Below, in pieces: positions 1 through 5,576 of a DNA stretch of 5,576 bases. How positions within the stretch are numbered: the stretch's first letter is position 1; every line of letters starts with the position of its first letter. The stretch spans positions 1 through 5,576 of the forward strand of contig JAAZCB010000336.1 of the NCBI GenBank assembly GCA_012513545.1, in the 5' to 3' direction. Under the pieces are notes generated by a model that saw nothing but the letters and a program-made list of their open reading frames with translations, was not told where the DNA came from and searched no databases. Source of the stretch: Clostridiaceae bacterium. Its GTDB lineage: Bacteria > Bacillota_A > Clostridia > Acetivibrionales > Acetivibrionaceae. The translations under genes and the position numbers were made by a program.

Positions 1-339
1 AGCAACCGCAGGTTTTACTCCAAGCTGCCTGATATTCTGCAATACCCGGTTAAGGTGGGGACAGACTTCAACATGTACAGATATAATTCCGGCACCGGCA
101 TCGGCAAAACTTTCAATATACTTATCAGGGTTATCCATCATTAAATGCACATCAAACAATAGTCCTGTAACTTTTCTCAGTGCTTTGACAATAGGTGGAC
201 CAATCGTTAAATTAGGCACAAAGTGCCCATCCATTATGTCAATATGTACCATATCGGCACCTGATTTCTGAATTTTCAATACCTCATCGCCCAATTTTGT
301 AAAATCTGCCGATAGTATTGACGGCGCAATTTTAATCAA
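1..339 (-). CDS. rpe: Ribulose-phosphate 3-epimerase, N-terminal half (cut by the window edge)
   Basis: Cytosolic enzyme of the pentose phosphate pathway that interconverts D-ribulose 5-phosphate and D-xylulose 5-phosphate. The 113 visible codons read open from a TTG to the window edge. The N-terminus, KIAPSILSADF at residues 3-13, is the family signature and contains the substrate-binding Ser7. Metal and catalytic residues of the TIM barrel follow: His32 and Asp34 in VHIDIMDG, then His65 in DVHLMM. The second catalytic Asp lies in the missing C-terminal half (the family is usually about 220 residues). The TTG start is preferred because it places the conserved motif at the N-terminus, has GGGAG 7 nt upstream, and no ATG fits. 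It follows rsgA by 40 nt on the same strand with no visible terminator, so it is probably co-transcribed. Identification is very secure; only the start codon leaves slight doubt. Confidence 0.96.
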   Translation of the reverse strand, partial: MIKIAPSILSADFTKLGDEVLKIQKSGADMVHIDIMDGHFVPNLTIGPPIVKALRKVTGLLFDVHLMMDNPDKYIESFADAGAGIISVHVEVCPHLNRVLQNIRQLGVKPAVA

Positions 340-344
340 TTTGA

Positions 345-351
345 CACTCCC
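345..351 (-). promoter_or_regulatory. Ribosome binding site of rpe (GGGAGTG), supports a TTG start
   Basis: On the minus strand GGGAGTG lies just before the TTG at 337-339; the GGGAG core (347-351) is 7 nt from the start. The spacing is normal and no alternative ATG lies near the conserved N-terminus, so this site decides the start codon. Confidence 0.75.
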
Positions 352-379
352 TTTTTCTTTTGCTAAATAAAACCTCAAA

Positions 380-1267
380 TCAGCTGTATTTTTTCTTCTG
401 CTGCTCCTTCAAACTGTTATAAAACTCAATATATCTTCGATATCTGAAAAGGTCAATATCACCTTTGTCAGCAGCTTTCTTAACCTCGCAGCCCGGCTCA
501 CCAATATGATTACAACCATTAAATTTACACTTTCCAAAAAAATCGGTAAACTCAGGATAGTAGTATTGGAGCTCTCCTGGTTCAATACCACTCAGATCAA
601 AAGAACTAAATCCGGGAGTATCTGCCAAAAGGCCACCGGATTTTAATTCATGAAGTTCTGCATGCCTCGTGGTGTGCTTTCCACGTTCTATTTTTTCACT
701 GACTTTACCGGTTTCCATGACATATGAATTAAGAATTTTATTCAGAATTGTTGATTTCCCTACTCCGGATTGGCCTGCAAAAACAGTTATTTTCCCCGCA
801 AGAGCTTCTTCAAGACTATCAAAGCCTATATCCTGCACAGAACTTAATGGTATTGCATTATACCCGGCTTTATTATAGGAATCCTTTATTCTGATGTACT
901 CATTATCATTATCAAGGTCAATTTTATTAATGCAAATAATGCAGTCAATTTCTTTATTTGATGCAGTTACCAGAAGCTTATCCAGTAAAATAAGATCCGG
1001 TGGCGGAGACTTAACCGATACAACCAGAACCAATTGGTTTACATTTGCTACAGCAGGTCTAATCAACTGAGTATCTCTCGGAAGGATTTCTTCTACATAT
1101 CCTGTCTTTGTACTACTGTCTACAACTGATATCGATACCCTGTCACCGGGTAAAGGTGTCACAGAATGCTTGCGGAATAACCCTCTTGCTTTGCACTCAT
1201 AGATCCCATCATCAGTTTTTACGTAATAAAACCCCCCGATGCCTTTCATTATTAAACCTGACGGCAA
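380..1267 (-). CDS. rsgA: Ribosome small-subunit biogenesis GTPase RsgA (YloQ/CpgA)
   Basis: A circularly permuted GTPase that binds the 30S subunit and promotes its late maturation. The 295 residues match the family length. An OB-fold RNA-binding domain covers about residues 1-70. The G domain shows the permuted motif order: G4 NKID at 114-117, the P-loop GQSGVGKST at 165-173, the switch I region RGKHTTRH at 195-202 and G3 DTPG at 216-219. A zinc-binding module follows with Cys247, Cys252, His254 and Cys260, then a basic C-terminal helix. The start is TTG at 1267 because AGGAGG sits 8 nt upstream and the N-terminus MPSGLIMKGIGGFYYV resembles B. subtilis YloQ (MPEGKIIKALSGFYYV, recalled). The ATG at 1249 would lose six residues and has no good ribosome binding site. 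It lies 37 nt after prkC with no terminator. B. subtilis CpgA is a reported PrkC/PrpC substrate. Confidence 0.97.
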   Translation of the reverse strand: MPSGLIMKGIGGFYYVKTDDGIYECKARGLFRKHSVTPLPGDRVSISVVDSSTKTGYVEEILPRDTQLIRPAVANVNQLVLVVSVKSPPPDLILLDKLLVTASNKEIDCIICINKIDLDNDNEYIRIKDSYNKAGYNAIPLSSVQDIGFDSLEEALAGKITVFAGQSGVGKSTILNKILNSYVMETGKVSEKIERGKHTTRHAELHELKSGGLLADTPGFSSFDLSGIEPGELQYYYPEFTDFFGKCKFNGCNHIGEPGCEVKKAADKGDIDLFRYRRYIEFYNSLKEQQKKKYS

Positions 1268-1275
1268 ATTTCCAG

Positions 1276-1281
1276 CCTCCT
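1276..1281 (-). promoter_or_regulatory. Perfect Shine-Dalgarno of rsgA (AGGAGG), decides the TTG start
   Basis: The minus strand carries the full consensus AGGAGG, 8 nt before TTG 1265-1267. The competing ATG at 1247-1249 would be 26 nt away, too far for initiation from this site. A strong site paired with a weak start codon is a plausible way to tune RsgA output within the operon. Confidence 0.85.
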
Positions 1282-1304
1282 CAATTCCTTTTTAAGGCAA
1301 TCTA

Positions 1305-3239
1305 TCAAAAATACTCGGTAAAATCCTTATACAGTTCCTCATTCAGGTAAATCTTGACAACAGTATTGCCGCCATTGGGTACCAAAATACCTACAATAAG
1401 CGGAAAGTCACTCTTCTTCTTAACGCTGTTAAGTATTGTTTCAACCCTGTTTGTGTCAGACCTTGTCATGGTGACAAGTACTTTTATGTTGTCACCAAAG
1501 CTGTCGGGATTATCAAGCTCAATTCTCTTGTTGACTCTCCTCTGATCGGGATTATTATCCTGAAGATAAATATCAACCATAGTCCCCTCATCAACCTCAA
1601 TGCCTGCAGCAGGGTTCTGGTTTGCAATCTTATCAATTACATAGGACGTCATTTCCTCGGGAAATGTTTTTCCTGCTGCCAGACCCGCATAGGACAAGCG
1701 ATTGTATGCTTCCGTCTTGGTCAACCCCTTCAAGTCAGGCACAACTACTTTTTTAATTTCAGGACCTATGCTTTTGAATATTTTAACCGTTGAGCCCGGT
1801 CTCACATCATAATTAATATCCGGTTCTGTTTTAATAACATATCCCGCAGTAACGGTTTCACTGTGTTCATCTAAAGTTTCCGGATTAAGTCCCTGATTCC
1901 TGAGCTTGGTTTCCGCCATTCTGTAGTCCATACCCCTTAAGTCAGTTATCCTCACCATCTGAGGCCCGTCACTTACGACAAATTCAATAGTATTATATCC
2001 TTCGGCTCCTGGTTTTAACTTTTCATTTTCAGCCTTATCCTGCGAAATAATTGTGTCTTTAGGATATTCATCGTCTTTTTTCCTGACTTCTTTAGCCGTA
2101 ATTTTCTCTTTAGCCAACATACCCTTTACTTCGTAGAAATTCTGACCTTTATAATCTTCAACAATAAAATCCTTCGGATTGCCTGCAATATCGGGACCAA
2201 ATTTAAAAAGCATAATGCCTACTATAACTATAATAATAAATGATGTCGAAACAGCCAGAATAGTGGTAAGTTTTTCATTTTTCTTTTTTTTCATTTTTTC
2301 TTCACCTGCTTTTTGAATCGGATTGCTACCCTCTTTAAACCTTTTATCTCCTAATGAAGGCATTCTTATTGTAGGACTTGATTCAACGTCATTATTCTCA
2401 TTTGACGAAAAAACTACATCAGGTTCCTTCAATATCCTGTATAAAAGACCAAGTAATTCTGTCACAGTCTGATATCTCTTAACCTGATCCTTTTGAATAG
2501 CCTTCATGATGATGTCATTCAAGCCTTTTGGGATATCAGCGCGAAGCTCAATAGGTTCCGAAGGCTCATCCTGTAGGTGTTTGAGAGCAACGGCAACAGG
2601 TGATTCACCATTGAACGGAACCTGTCCGGTAAGAAGCTCATACATTACTATCCCAATGGAATACAGGTCCGATTTTTCGTCGGTAAAGCCTCCTCTTGCC
2701 TGCTCAGGTGAGAAATAGTGAACAGAACCAATTGTACTTCCTGCCATAGTAATTGTTGAGGAAGTTACGGCTCTGGCTATACCAAAATCGGCAACCTTTG
2801 CAATTCCTTCTCCGGTAAAAAGAATATTATGAGGCTTAATATCCCTATGCACAATATGATTCTTATGTGCATTCTCAATAGCAAGGCATATCTGGATGGA
2901 AATGTTTACTACCTCTTTCCAGTCCAAAGGACCTTTTTGATCTATATACTCTTTTAGTGTTATACCATTAACATATTCCATTACAATGTAATGAATATCC
3001 CCTTCATGCCCTACATCATATATGGAAACTATGTTTGGATGCGAAAGACTTGCTGCAGCCTGAGCCTCAACGCGAAATCTCATTACAAATTCCTCATCAT
3101 TTGTGAATTCCGGCCTTAAAATCTTAACCGCAACAAACCTGTTTAGTAGTCCGCACTTAGCTTTATATACAAGGGCCATTCCACCCCCGCCTATTTTCTC
3201 AATTAATTCATATCTGTTTCCGAGAACTTTACCTACCAT
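1305..3239 (-). CDS. prkC: Membrane Ser/Thr protein kinase with three PASTA domains (PrkC/PknB family)
   Basis: Eukaryotic-type kinase that senses cell-wall fragments outside the cell and phosphorylates Ser/Thr inside. It has 644 residues (B. subtilis PrkC is about 650). The kinase domain covers about 10-270: glycine loop IGGGGMALVY at 16-25, ATP lysine Lys39, catalytic loop HRDIKPHN at 131-138, DFG at 151-153, a Thr/Ser-rich activation loop (Thr159, Thr162, Thr164, Thr169) and SPE at 177-179. A linker with SSPTIRMP (Thr290) and a Lys-rich patch leads to one membrane helix at about 325-346. Outside are three PASTA repeats (about 356-425, 427-492, 495-561) and an 80-residue C-terminal region, probably the Ig-like domain seen in B. 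subtilis and S. aureus homologues. ATG 3239 is chosen because GAGGTG lies 6 nt upstream and MVGKVLGNRYEL aligns with known N-termini. Its cognate phosphatase gene is immediately upstream. Confidence 0.97.
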   Translation of the reverse strand: MVGKVLGNRYELIEKIGGGGMALVYKAKCGLLNRFVAVKILRPEFTNDEEFVMRFRVEAQAAASLSHPNIVSIYDVGHEGDIHYIVMEYVNGITLKEYIDQKGPLDWKEVVNISIQICLAIENAHKNHIVHRDIKPHNILFTGEGIAKVADFGIARAVTSSTITMAGSTIGSVHYFSPEQARGGFTDEKSDLYSIGIVMYELLTGQVPFNGESPVAVALKHLQDEPSEPIELRADIPKGLNDIIMKAIQKDQVKRYQTVTELLGLLYRILKEPDVVFSSNENNDVESSPTIRMPSLGDKRFKEGSNPIQKAGEEKMKKKKNEKLTTILAVSTSFIIIVIVGIMLFKFGPDIAGNPKDFIVEDYKGQNFYEVKGMLAKEKITAKEVRKKDDEYPKDTIISQDKAENEKLKPGAEGYNTIEFVVSDGPQMVRITDLRGMDYRMAETKLRNQGLNPETLDEHSETVTAGYVIKTEPDINYDVRPGSTVKIFKSIGPEIKKVVVPDLKGLTKTEAYNRLSYAGLAAGKTFPEEMTSYVIDKIANQNPAAGIEVDEGTMVDIYLQDNNPDQRRVNKRIELDNPDSFGDNIKVLVTMTRSDTNRVETILNSVKKKSDFPLIVGILVPNGGNTVVKIYLNEELYKDFTEYF

Positions 3240-3245
3240 AACCAG

Positions 3246-3251
3246 CACCTC
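3246..3251 (-). promoter_or_regulatory. Ribosome binding site of prkC (GAGGTG), decides the ATG start
   Basis: GAGGTG on the minus strand ends 6 nt before ATG 3237-3239. It supports this start over the in-frame TTG at 3315-3317, which has only A/T-rich sequence upstream and would add 26 residues not expected in the family. Confidence 0.8.
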
Positions 3252-3271
3252 AGCTCTAATATCACATTTAC

Positions 3272-3301
3272 AATTTACACCTGACCGAAAGTACTTATCA
3301 A
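3272..3301 (-). promoter_or_regulatory. Candidate weak sigma-A promoter in the stp-prkC gap
   Basis: On the minus strand TTGATA (3296-3301, 5 of 6 bases of the -35 consensus) is followed after 18 nt by TAAATT (3272-3277, 4 of 6 of the -10). Transcription would begin near 3265, giving a leader of about 26 nt that includes the prkC ribosome binding site. The 84-nt spacer leaves room for it, but chance matches are common in AT-rich DNA. Confidence 0.27.
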
Positions 3302-3323
3302 TTCCATAAAAAATCAATTATAC

Positions 3324-4058
3324 TTATAATTTTACTACAATAACGGTAATATTATCCTCTCCACCGTTTTCATTTGCCTGAAGAACCAATTCACTACAGG
3401 ACAAGCCAGGATCATCACTAGCAGAAATTATATCTAATATTCTTTCATCGGTCAGCATGTTTGATAGTCCATCAGTACACAAAACAAATGTATCACCTTG
3501 TTTGGTCTCTATGGAGAGAGTATCTGCAAGTATATCATCCGCACATCCTAAAGCTCTTGTGATTATATTCCTGTTTGGGTGGTTCTCAGCTTCTTCCCTG
3601 CTCAATGTACCATTCCTGACCAATTCTTCAATATACGAATGGTCAACGGTAAGCTGTTCAATATTTCCGTCCCTTATTAAGTATACTCTACTGTCCCCCA
3701 CATGACCAATAAAAAATTTGCCGTTTAATAATACAGAAATTATAAAAGTAGTACCCATACCGGCATTTTCTTCTGTTTCCTTAGACTTCATGTAAACGAC
3801 CCTGTTAGTCTCATCAATAAGACTGATAATGCCTGAAAGAATACTCTGTTCTTGAGCAAACATTCCGGTATTTTTCATGAGGAACTCCTCTGAAAATTCA
3901 ACAGCAGTTTTACTGGCAACCTCCCCTTTATTATGGCCTCCCATTCCATCAGCTACAATAAAGGTATCCGGTACGCCAGGCACTCCCGAAATAACTTTAT
4001 AACTATCTTCGTTTTTTTCCCTGATCTTTCCTTTGTCGCTTTCAAATGCAAATCTCAC
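3324..4058 (-). CDS. prpC: PP2C-family Ser/Thr protein phosphatase (PrpC/Stp)
   Basis: Cytosolic, metal-dependent phosphatase that removes phosphate from PrkC and its substrates. The 244 residues form a minimal bacterial PP2C with no extra domain or membrane segment. All expected motifs are visible in order: SDKGKIREKNEDS at 7-19, DGMGGH at 37-42 with metal ligand Asp37, MGTT at 101-104, GDSR at 121-124, DHS at 139-141, CTDGL at 194-198 with metal ligand Asp196, and EDNIT at 234-238 with metal ligand Asp235. The start is GTG at 4056-4058, with GGGGAG 7 nt upstream, and the N-terminus aligns with B. subtilis PrpC. It lies 118 nt after rlmN, with a candidate promoter between them, and 84 nt before prkC on the same strand. 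That is the classic phosphatase-kinase pair. The name stp is used equally for this family. Confidence 0.97.
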   Translation of the reverse strand: MRFAFESDKGKIREKNEDSYKVISGVPGVPDTFIVADGMGGHNKGEVASKTAVEFSEEFLMKNTGMFAQEQSILSGIISLIDETNRVVYMKSKETEENAGMGTTFIISVLLNGKFFIGHVGDSRVYLIRDGNIEQLTVDHSYIEELVRNGTLSREEAENHPNRNIITRALGCADDILADTLSIETKQGDTFVLCTDGLSNMLTDERILDIISASDDPGLSCSELVLQANENGGEDNITVIVVKL

Positions 4059-4065
4059 TATACCA

Positions 4066-4071
4066 CTCCCC
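4066..4071 (-). promoter_or_regulatory. Ribosome binding site of prpC/stp (GGGGAG), supports a GTG start
   Basis: GGGGAG on the minus strand lies 7 nt before GTG 4056-4058. This start begins the protein exactly at the conserved N-terminal PP2C strand (RFAFESDKGKIR), and no in-frame ATG competes nearby. Confidence 0.75.
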
Positions 4072-4096
4072 AGATTAACTTAAGAAAATGTTATAT

Positions 4097-4126
4097 AGAA
4101 TAGCATCTTTTAAGGATAAATGTAAA
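4097..4126 (-). promoter_or_regulatory. Candidate extended -10 sigma-A promoter for prpC-prkC-rsgA-rpe
   Basis: In the 118-nt spacer between rlmN and prpC the minus strand shows TTTACA (4121-4126) as -35, an 18-nt spacer, and TATTCT (4097-4102) as -10, preceded by TGC (4103-4105) as the extended -10 element. Transcription would begin near 4090, giving a leader of about 30 nt before the GTG. The rest of the spacer holds no ORF with coding character. The call rests on motif match and position only. Confidence 0.42.
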
Positions 4127-4145
4127 AAAGCAACACTCTTTTTAC
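4122..4145 (-). repeat. Imperfect A/T-rich inverted repeat in the rlmN-prpC spacer
   Basis: On the minus strand GTAAAAAG, a 7-nt loop AGTGTTG, and CTTTTTTAC can pair with one bulged T. The 3' arm includes the -35 hexamer of the candidate promoter. Only two G:C pairs occur in the arms, so the RNA hairpin would be weak. It may be an operator-like dyad or chance. Confidence 0.3.
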
Positions 4146-4176
4146 AAAACCCAATGCTGTATTCAATACTGGCTCT

Positions 4177-5208
4177 TTACCCTATAAGGCTCCTTCTGAG
4201 CTGTCCGCAAGCAGCATTTATGTCACTCCCAAGCTCACGCCTTATCGTTGTTTCAATACCGTACTTTTCAAGAATTTCCTTAAACTTCTGCATTCTTTCC
4301 TTTCTGCTCTTAACATACTCTGTATTTGATACTGTGTTCACAGGTATCAGATTAACATGGCACAGCATTCCTTTTATTAGTATTGCCAATTCCTTGGCAT
4401 TTTCAGCCGAATCGTTAATCTGATCCATTAAAGTATACTCAAAAGTAATCCTTCTTTTTGTGGTCTCAGTATATATCTTACATGCTTCAATTAATTTGTC
4501 AATAGAGTACAACCTGTTAACAGGCATTATTTTTTCACGTAATGAATCATTTGGCGCATGAAGTGATATGGAAAGCGTAACAGGTATGTTCTCTTTTGAT
4601 AATCTTATTATCTCAGGAACCAGACCGCAGGTGGATACCGAAATGTGTCGAGCCCCAATATTAAGACCATCCACATGATTTACAAGCCTTAAAAACCTTA
4701 TTAGGTTATCATAATTGTCCAGTGGTTCACCTATACCCATTATAACAATGTTCCCAACTCTGACCTTCTGATCGTTCTGAATGGTGAGCACCTGATCAAG
4801 CATTTCTGAAGCTGTAAGGCTGCGTGAAAAACCTGCACCTGTTGAGGCACAAAACTTGCATCCCATTTTGCAGCCTGCCTGGGACGAGATACATACACTA
4901 TAACCATGCAAATACTTCATAAACACGCTTTCTATAATGTTGCCGTCTATAAGCCTGAAAATATACTTTGCTGTTCCGTCAATACTGGAAACAAGCTTTT
5001 TTTCAATCTTTAGACTGTTGATATAAGCCTTTTGGGAAAGCAGCTCCCTTAAGCTTTTTGAAAGATTGGTCATTTCATCTATGTCTTTTATTCCCCTGTT
5101 GGTCCATTGAAAAATCTGTTTTGCCCGGAATTTCTGCTGTCCCAATCCTGTCAGAAAACCTTCAAGCTCTTCTATTGTCATGTTGAGAAGGTCAATTTTC
5201 CCTTCCAT
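4177..5208 (-). CDS. rlmN: Dual-specificity rRNA/tRNA adenine-C2 methyltransferase RlmN (radical SAM)
   Basis: Radical SAM enzyme that methylates C2 of A2503 in the peptidyl-transferase region of 23S rRNA, and of A37 in some tRNAs. The 343 residues are typical for clostridial members. Visible parts are an N-terminal helical domain (about 1-90), Glu93 in IIESVF (matching the E. coli active-site Glu105), Cys106 in SVCISSQ (matching E. coli Cys118), the [4Fe-4S] motif CxxxCxxC at Cys113, Cys117 and Cys120, the SAM-binding MGIGEP at 157-162, and Cys334 in INAACGQL, the cysteine that is methylated in the mechanism. The ATG at 5208 has AAGGTG 7 nt upstream, inside the end of rsmB. The core motifs do not by themselves separate RlmN from the resistance enzyme Cfr; gene context and the overall sequence favour RlmN. 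Confidence 0.96.
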   Translation of the reverse strand: MEGKIDLLNMTIEELEGFLTGLGQQKFRAKQIFQWTNRGIKDIDEMTNLSKSLRELLSQKAYINSLKIEKKLVSSIDGTAKYIFRLIDGNIIESVFMKYLHGYSVCISSQAGCKMGCKFCASTGAGFSRSLTASEMLDQVLTIQNDQKVRVGNIVIMGIGEPLDNYDNLIRFLRLVNHVDGLNIGARHISVSTCGLVPEIIRLSKENIPVTLSISLHAPNDSLREKIMPVNRLYSIDKLIEACKIYTETTKRRITFEYTLMDQINDSAENAKELAILIKGMLCHVNLIPVNTVSNTEYVKSRKERMQKFKEILEKYGIETTIRRELGSDINAACGQLRRSLIG

Positions 5209-5211
5209 TAT

Positions 5212-5576
5212 TTAGCACCTTCTTTTCATTCTTGCTATAAAAAAACCGTCTATACCTTCAATATTAGGATAAAACTGAACATACCCATCCTTTGCGCTAT
5301 CCTTAATAAGTTCTGACGGAAGGTGAGAGGAAATATTCTCACACATAAACTCATTATTCTTGTCTATGAATTTTTTAATAATTTCTTCATTTTCTTCCGG
5401 TTCTATTGTGCAAGTGCTGTAAACCAGAACACCATTGGGTTTTACATATCTTGACGAGGTCTCAAGTATTTTTTCCTGAAGCTTTAATATTTCCAGCTTG
5501 TCAATAGAGTCTCTCGACCATTTGATATCAGGCTTTCTCCTTATTATTCCATAACCGGTACACGGAGCATCAACAA
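5212..5576 (-). CDS. rsmB: 16S rRNA (cytosine-967-C5)-methyltransferase RsmB, C-terminal part (cut by the window edge)
   Basis: SAM-dependent m5C methyltransferase acting on C967 of 16S rRNA. The last 120 codons are visible and end in TAA at 5212-5214. They begin inside the Rossmann domain at motif IV, VDAPCTGYGIIRRKPDIKW, with the product-releasing cysteine of the Pro-Cys pair. Motif VI, VYSTCTIEPEENE, carries the catalytic nucleophile Cys of the Thr-Cys pair 50 residues later. The end, FYPNIEGIDGFFIARM, is the usual RsmB closing strand. The N-terminal NusB-like domain expected in RsmB is outside the window, so the choice of RsmB over another RsmB/RsmF-type enzyme leans on operon order (yloM in B. 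subtilis). The stop is 3 nt before the rlmN ATG, implying translational coupling. Confidence 0.92.
   Translation of the reverse strand, partial: VDAPCTGYGIIRRKPDIKWSRDSIDKLEILKLQEKILETSSRYVKPNGVLVYSTCTIEPEENEEIIKKFIDKNNEFMCENISSHLPSELIKDSAKDGYVQFYPNIEGIDGFFIARMKRRC
5216..5221 (-). promoter_or_regulatory. Ribosome binding site of rlmN within the end of rsmB (AAGGTG)
   Basis: AAGGTG on the minus strand lies in the last two sense codons of rsmB (AGG TGC), 7 nt before the rlmN ATG. Ribosomes finishing rsmB therefore end on the rlmN initiation site, consistent with coupled synthesis of the two rRNA methyltransferases. Confidence 0.75.

Noticed and set aside
1247..1249. ATG as an alternative rsgA start
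   Set aside because: It lacks a nearby Shine-Dalgarno and would drop the N-terminal MPSGLI segment that parallels B. subtilis YloQ; TTG 1267 has a perfect AGGAGG.
1108..1350. Plus-strand 80-codon open frame across the prkC-rsgA junction
   Set aside because: It overlaps two confirmed genes on the other strand and shows no domain.
3240..3317. N-terminal extension of PrkC from TTG 3317 (26 extra residues)
   Set aside because: There is no ribosome binding site before this TTG, the added residues do not look like a PrkC N-terminus, and ATG 3239 has GAGGTG at 6 nt and the conserved start.
4122..4145. Intrinsic terminator after rlmN
   Set aside because: The stem is nearly all A:T with a bulge, and the T-run is part of the stem rather than following it, so it lacks terminator form.
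4059..4176. Riboswitch or small RNA in the rlmN-prpC spacer
   Set aside because: At 118 nt, AT-rich and with only one weak hairpin, it shows no conserved riboswitch core that I can recognise.
4088..4423. Plus-strand 111-codon open frame over the rlmN 3' end and spacer
   Set aside because: It is antisense to the well-supported rlmN, has no recognisable domain, and its hydrophobic composition is what antisense of this gene would give.
4177..5208. Cfr-type ribosomal resistance methyltransferase
   Set aside because: The core motifs are shared with Cfr, but the position between rsmB and prpC and the overall sequence fit the housekeeping RlmN; no resistance or mobile context is present.
5107..5316. 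Plus-strand 69-codon open frame over the rlmN-rsmB junction
   Set aside because: It lies opposite two well-identified genes and has no family resemblance.

Overview
This AT-rich window reads as chromosomal DNA of a low-GC Firmicute, most likely a member of the Clostridia. A Ruminiclostridium/Clostridium-like host is my guess from protein style and gene order, not a proven assignment. All six genes lie on the minus strand, so transcription runs from high to low coordinates. The order is rsmB (3' end only), rlmN, stp/prpC (PP2C phosphatase), prkC (PASTA Ser/Thr kinase), rsgA/cpgA (ribosome-assembly GTPase) and rpe (5' half only). This matches the conserved yloM-yloN-prpC-prkC-cpgA-rpe block known from Bacillus subtilis and many other Firmicutes.

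Region by region: 5212-5576 holds the C-terminal 120 codons of RsmB. Its stop lies 3 nt before the rlmN start, and the rlmN Shine-Dalgarno sits inside the last rsmB codons. After rlmN (4177-5208) comes a 118-nt spacer with a plausible extended -10 promoter and an A/T-rich inverted repeat, then stp (3324-4058, GTG start). An 84-nt spacer with a weaker promoter candidate leads to prkC (1305-3239, ATG start chosen over an upstream TTG). rsgA (380-1267, TTG start with a perfect AGGAGG) and rpe (1-339, TTG start) follow with gaps of 37 and 40 nt. There are no RNA genes, mobile elements, CRISPR arrays or long non-coding stretches.

Functionally, three genes act on the ribosome: RsmB methylates 16S rRNA, RlmN methylates 23S rRNA and tRNA, and RsgA matures the 30S subunit. 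They surround a reversible Ser/Thr phosphorylation switch whose kinase carries cell-wall-binding PASTA domains. In B. subtilis, RsgA (CpgA) is a reported PrkC/PrpC substrate, so the layout suggests wall sensing coupled to ribosome maturation. The genes are intact and ordinary, and I see no new system. The best leads are fine-scale: a ribosome-binding-site-like sequence with an in-frame ATG, overlapping a slippery A-run, just before the PrkC membrane segment; the two candidate internal promoters; and possible loss of a reported phosphosite in RsgA.
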